Source: Cyclina sinensis (taxonomy: Eukaryota; Mollusca; Bivalvia; Venerida; Veneridae). Taken from it: a DNA stretch of 64,000 nucleotides. The position numbers were made by a program, and so were the translations under genes. Under the pieces are notes generated by a model, which was not told the origin of the DNA, ran no database searches, and was given only the letters and a program-made list of their open reading frames with translations. Location: positions 5,146,001 through 5,210,000 of the forward strand of contig JAAONU010000123.1 of assembly GCA_012932295.1 (NCBI GenBank), written 5' to 3'. Shown here piece after piece: positions 60,449 to 64,000 of the stretch (position 1 is the first letter of the stretch; every line of letters begins with the position of its first letter).

Positions 60449-62798
60449 ATGGAAGACGTGTTCGATCATGACAGTGGGCGTTTTTCTCCGATTGCCTCTA
60501 TAACTCTGGTTCTAGCGACAGAAATGGTAAAGAATAACCATGGCGCCGATTCTGATGACGTCATACAGTGCGTTGCTGGAGCGATATCAGTTCTGCAACA
60601 GAACTACGATGAAGCAGAGCTTGTCAACAGTTTGAGAATGATTCAGAGTTGTATAAAGAAAGATACTGGTATGGAATAATTGTACCTTGGCCCGCTTTAT
60701 AACAACTAAACCAATTTAAAAAATACTAGTTCAGATTGACATAGTAAATCATTATTTCTACAGAAACTCTTCCTGATTTTTTCACAGTGAAGAATTTTCA
60801 CCACAGTTCAGGACTTAAAAATATAATACCTTGACATTCGAGATCATAAAGTATAGAAGAAATTATTTATGACTGTATTATTTGGCATTTTTCACTGACT
60901 AATATATTGCTGTTCAATATTAAGTAAATCGTCTTATGTGAGAACTGCTATCTGAAAGGTGAAGTCAAATTTATGTCTGTTCTGAGATAAAGTTGTTTAC
61001 TTGATCACATCAGCATTGTTTCCGAATGATTAAATAGTTTGATGTACCTTCATTACAATACAGTTTCTCCACTTATCAGCATTTGTTAATGGTAGCTGAT
61101 TTCAACCATTTATTTTTTGTTCAATCCTTTTTTAGCGAAAATAAAAAAAAAAACATCAACAATTTTTTGCTCAATCCTATTTTAGCGAAAAAAAAATTAA
61201 CAAAGGAACAATAAAAAAATGGCATTTTTCGGGTTCGAGGTCAAATTGTTTTACTTTCAGTTTAACACACTGAACATGGCTAAAAGTAGACATAGATTGT
61301 ACTGGAGAAAAAAACAGCTTCCAGTCAGTTAGAACTGAAGGGACTGAGACACAATGTTGACGTCTTTTCGAAAGGCAGTTCAGTCAAAAATGAACAAACA
61401 TGTCGCATTTTTAGTTTTTTTTGTCCTAATTTGTTTTAACACGAAACTTCTGTCATACCGTTTTTCATCTGTAGTAGTGTCACTACTTTTGTACTCTAAA
61501 AAGTGTACAATTTAGAAAATGTAACTATTTTTATATTTAGATCGCGTGATAAAGTATTTGGAAAGTAGCGAATGTTACACGCACGTTTTCTCCGTGCTCA
61601 AACATGTGCCAGCTTCTCCTGATATACAACAGGTAGGACCAAATATTACTAATTCTCAATCGTGACCTCTCAGTATTTATCTTTTGTACATGCTAAAAGT
61701 TGCAAATTCTTTACTTTATTGTTAACGTGGAAATAAAGAAATATTCAACCATAAAACTTTTAAGAGACAGCACCACCCTAGAGTGAAAATAGAGTATAGA
61801 ACAATAATTTTGTTGCTCTTTTAAATAAGAAAACAAAAACATTGATAAATTCTGTACAAAAGATATAGGTCTTGGTCATAAACCATGCCTTACATTCTGT
61901 TGACAGTGGATTTGTAAGACTAAAAATATGGCTAAAATTGAGAAAGATAATGTTATTTTTTTAAATTTTTTGAAAAGTTCTTCCTTGAAATGTGGCAGAT
62001 TGGTGGATACAAGAGTAATATCTACTCTGTTACAGACGAGATTAAAGTATTAGGCAACAAAACCTTTATATCTTTTTTAGAAACACTATAACTCGCAGTC
62101 AGTTGCGATCAAACACAAAGGGAAATTTACTAGAATCAAAACATGTGCAATTACATTAGTGTTTGAATTGTTTTGTTTGTTTTCTTTTATGTTTGTTTGT
62201 TTGTTTGTTTATTTGATAGGCTGGATTAAATGTTTTGTTTCTACTGTGTGAACATTCTTCAAAATGTCTGGAAACTATGAAAACCAGTGGTATCCACAGG
62301 TATTACTAGTAACTCATTATCTTTAAGTTTTCGTTTTTTTAAGGCCTAACTTTGTCATTATGATTCTTTTAGACTGTTTTTCAAATTTCATAACATATAA
62401 GCAACTGGCAGGGCCTTCCTTTTTGTGTGTGTTAAGGCAACATTTTCTTTATCTTATCAAGAAAGCTTATGATCACATGGAAAAGGTATGGCTTTAAAAT
62501 GTGTATAAATATTAGCAGAAACTAATAGTTTTATTGTTTACGCCAGCCTTTTGTGTTAAAAGAAAGACATATTTTAGTCGGTACATGTTTATTGATTTTT
62601 TTAAATGCATAGAACGGTGTAATTTAACTAGTCGGGATTGAACAACATGGTTCCTGGCATATAATAAAGTAAATATTCGTGTAAACAAAATTTATTATTT
62701 ACTATATAGTTTCCTCGTGGAACAGCTGAAAAAATACAACACAGACAAAGAGATTCAATATTGTGGCATTTCTATTCTGGCTCAGCTTTTATCTTCAG
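60449..62798 (+). CDS. Helical-repeat (ARM-like) protein, first four coding exons; continues past window
   Basis: Exons 60449-60668, 61541-61632, 62220-62299 and 62710-62798 join in phase; every junction is GT/AG. The ATG is preceded by an in-frame TAA and by a plausible acceptor (TTTACCAG), suggesting a 5' UTR intron. The 160 residues begin MEDVFDHDSGRFSPIASITL and are leucine-rich helices in ~40-residue periods: LVNSLRMIQSCIKKD, VIKYLESSECYTHVFSVLKH, AGLNVLFLLCEHSSKCLETM, FLVEQLKKYNTDKEIQYCGI and SILAQLLSS. The pattern of long helices with D-x-x-I-Q-x-x-G/A turns fits armadillo-type repeats, as in the N-terminus of LRRK-type or other scaffold proteins. Which family it is cannot be decided from this portion. 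The last donor leaves phase 1 and I find no next exon before 64000. Confidence 0.7.
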
Positions 62799-62799
62799 G

Positions 62800-64000
62800 T
62801 ACACAATTTATGTACTCAATATAACTATTCTAAAACAAAATAAGATAAAAACATTAATTTACAGAACTGAACAATATACTGCTTACTCCCTTTTTTGTAA
62901 CGAGACATGTTTGAAATTTCTGAATACGATCTACAGTTTTGCTTGTAAATGAATAATTTTAACGCCAATATACAGGGTGGTTTTTATTTCTATACACCAC
63001 TATGCACCAACGTATCAAAATCTCGTTATTTTTGCCAAAGTTACATATTTTTTTCACCTATGTAAATACCCGAATCCAAAACGTCGTGCAGATAAATAGT
63101 CAATCGTATACATATATTTCACGAAGCAAGCAAGTCAACACTTTTATGTTTTTGTCACACGCCTATGTCTTTCCATCACGAACAAAGAATATATGTCAAA
63201 GAATAAACACCCTCACACTTAACTGTAAAAGATTTTTAGACCTGTCATTCAGAGTTTGTTCACATACACCTAAATACGGAAACCCAACCAGTTTGCGATA
63301 TACCCAAACGCACATTTTAAGGTTTTATTCCATCATCATTTGCGTACTCACTCTACTAAATGCGAAATACCTTGTTCTCGTATTCAACATACAGAAAATG
63401 GCAAATTTTAAAACAAGAGCCTCGTTTTGATAATATGTATCATGTTTATAGGTTATGTCCATGAATATATTAATAGTAAGAGCGTGTTCTGAATTCAGTC
63501 AGTTTCAAGTTATATGTTCAAACGTTATCAACATCATATCATAGCTTATATGTTGAGTAATTGGTTTCTGGATGTATTCCGTGTCTATTCTTACAGGAAA
63601 AGGAATATAAAATATGGAAGCATATTCGTATTCTTTTTTTTCAAACATGTTAAATCCTGCATTTCTATTTTGTAAGTGGTTGAAATATACTAAAAAAAAA
63701 CTATTGATTTAGTGACAACTATGTTTAAGGTCAAGCAATGACCTTGAATGCTGACACCAAATGAGTACAAATGAATTAGGCGATGATTTGATAGATCTAA
63801 TATTCGAAATATTTTGTTCTCTTTTTGTATATGTGTGAAATACACATTTAAGTTGTATTAAGCAAACTATTTCAAAACTGTTTATTTAAATTTATTAGAC
63901 ACAAGTTTTTTCGAAAACCAGTTTTTCTTAAACAAAGATCAAAGTTGTTCGAACAAACAAAGGTCCTATTCCGACATCATAATTTTGATAAACCTTTGCT
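62800..64000. other. Probable intron of the ARM-like gene, nothing recognised
   Basis: AT-rich. The 142-codon frame at 63002 is low-complexity and has no suitable acceptor in phase. A possible acceptor at about 63596 runs into an immediate stop in the required phase. Confidence 0.45.

Noticed and set aside
63002..63430. 142-codon frame
   Set aside because: No acceptor in the phase needed to continue the ARM-like gene, unusual composition, no motif.

Overview
The window is animal nuclear DNA: intron-containing genes, AT-rich spacers, tRNA-derived SINEs, a LINE tail, and a very heavy load of minisatellites and inverted-repeat elements. A sigma-class glutathione S-transferase, a small secreted peritrophin-type chitin-binding protein, an inter-alpha-trypsin-inhibitor heavy chain (ITIH) and the style of the repeats together suggest a lophotrochozoan, most likely a bivalve mollusc. 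That assignment is inference; no species can be named from the sequence alone.

Layout. 1-1711 is the right part of a satellite-filled inverted-repeat element that runs off the left edge. It abuts a short-period tandem array (1712-2070) and lies upstream of the last three exons of a sigma-type GST (+, 2137-3295). 3300-9500 holds a SINE, a hairpin-bearing element and a possible first exon on the minus strand. A single-exon two-Ig-domain membrane protein lies at 9515-10513 (-), with CRE-like sites just upstream. A ~143-bp tandem array follows (11013-11960), then a three-exon chitin-binding protein (+, 13635-15673) whose promoter abuts a small TA-flanked MITE. A complete 13-exon ITIH gene fills 18068-40792 on the minus strand. 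I joined all 13 exons in phase to an open frame of 943 codons. Its introns carry a 63-bp minisatellite (24380-26100), a 42-bp minisatellite (31000-33130), two hairpin elements and several smaller arrays.

Upstream of the ITIH gene lie two large elements, 41674-45095 and 47882-53885. Both consist of long inverted arms built of short tandem repeats. The arm satellites are unrelated in sequence (about 170 bp and 57 bp), yet both elements end in the same TGTGAAGTTGG, each preceded by five more terminal bases, and both have candidate 9-bp target duplications. This is a Foldback/TU-like architecture with interchangeable satellite arms, and it is the strongest candidate here for something undescribed. 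The right side holds a ~61-bp array (53886-54960) into which the second element is inserted, a long gene-poor stretch, a 5'-truncated LINE (59060-59915), a tRNA-SINE (60125-60410) and the first four coding exons of a helical-repeat (ARM-like) protein (+, 60449-62798) that continues past the right edge.

The genes do not form an operon or an obvious functional group. The ITIH protein and the chitin-binding protein are both predicted to be secreted extracellular-matrix proteins, but nothing here links their regulation.
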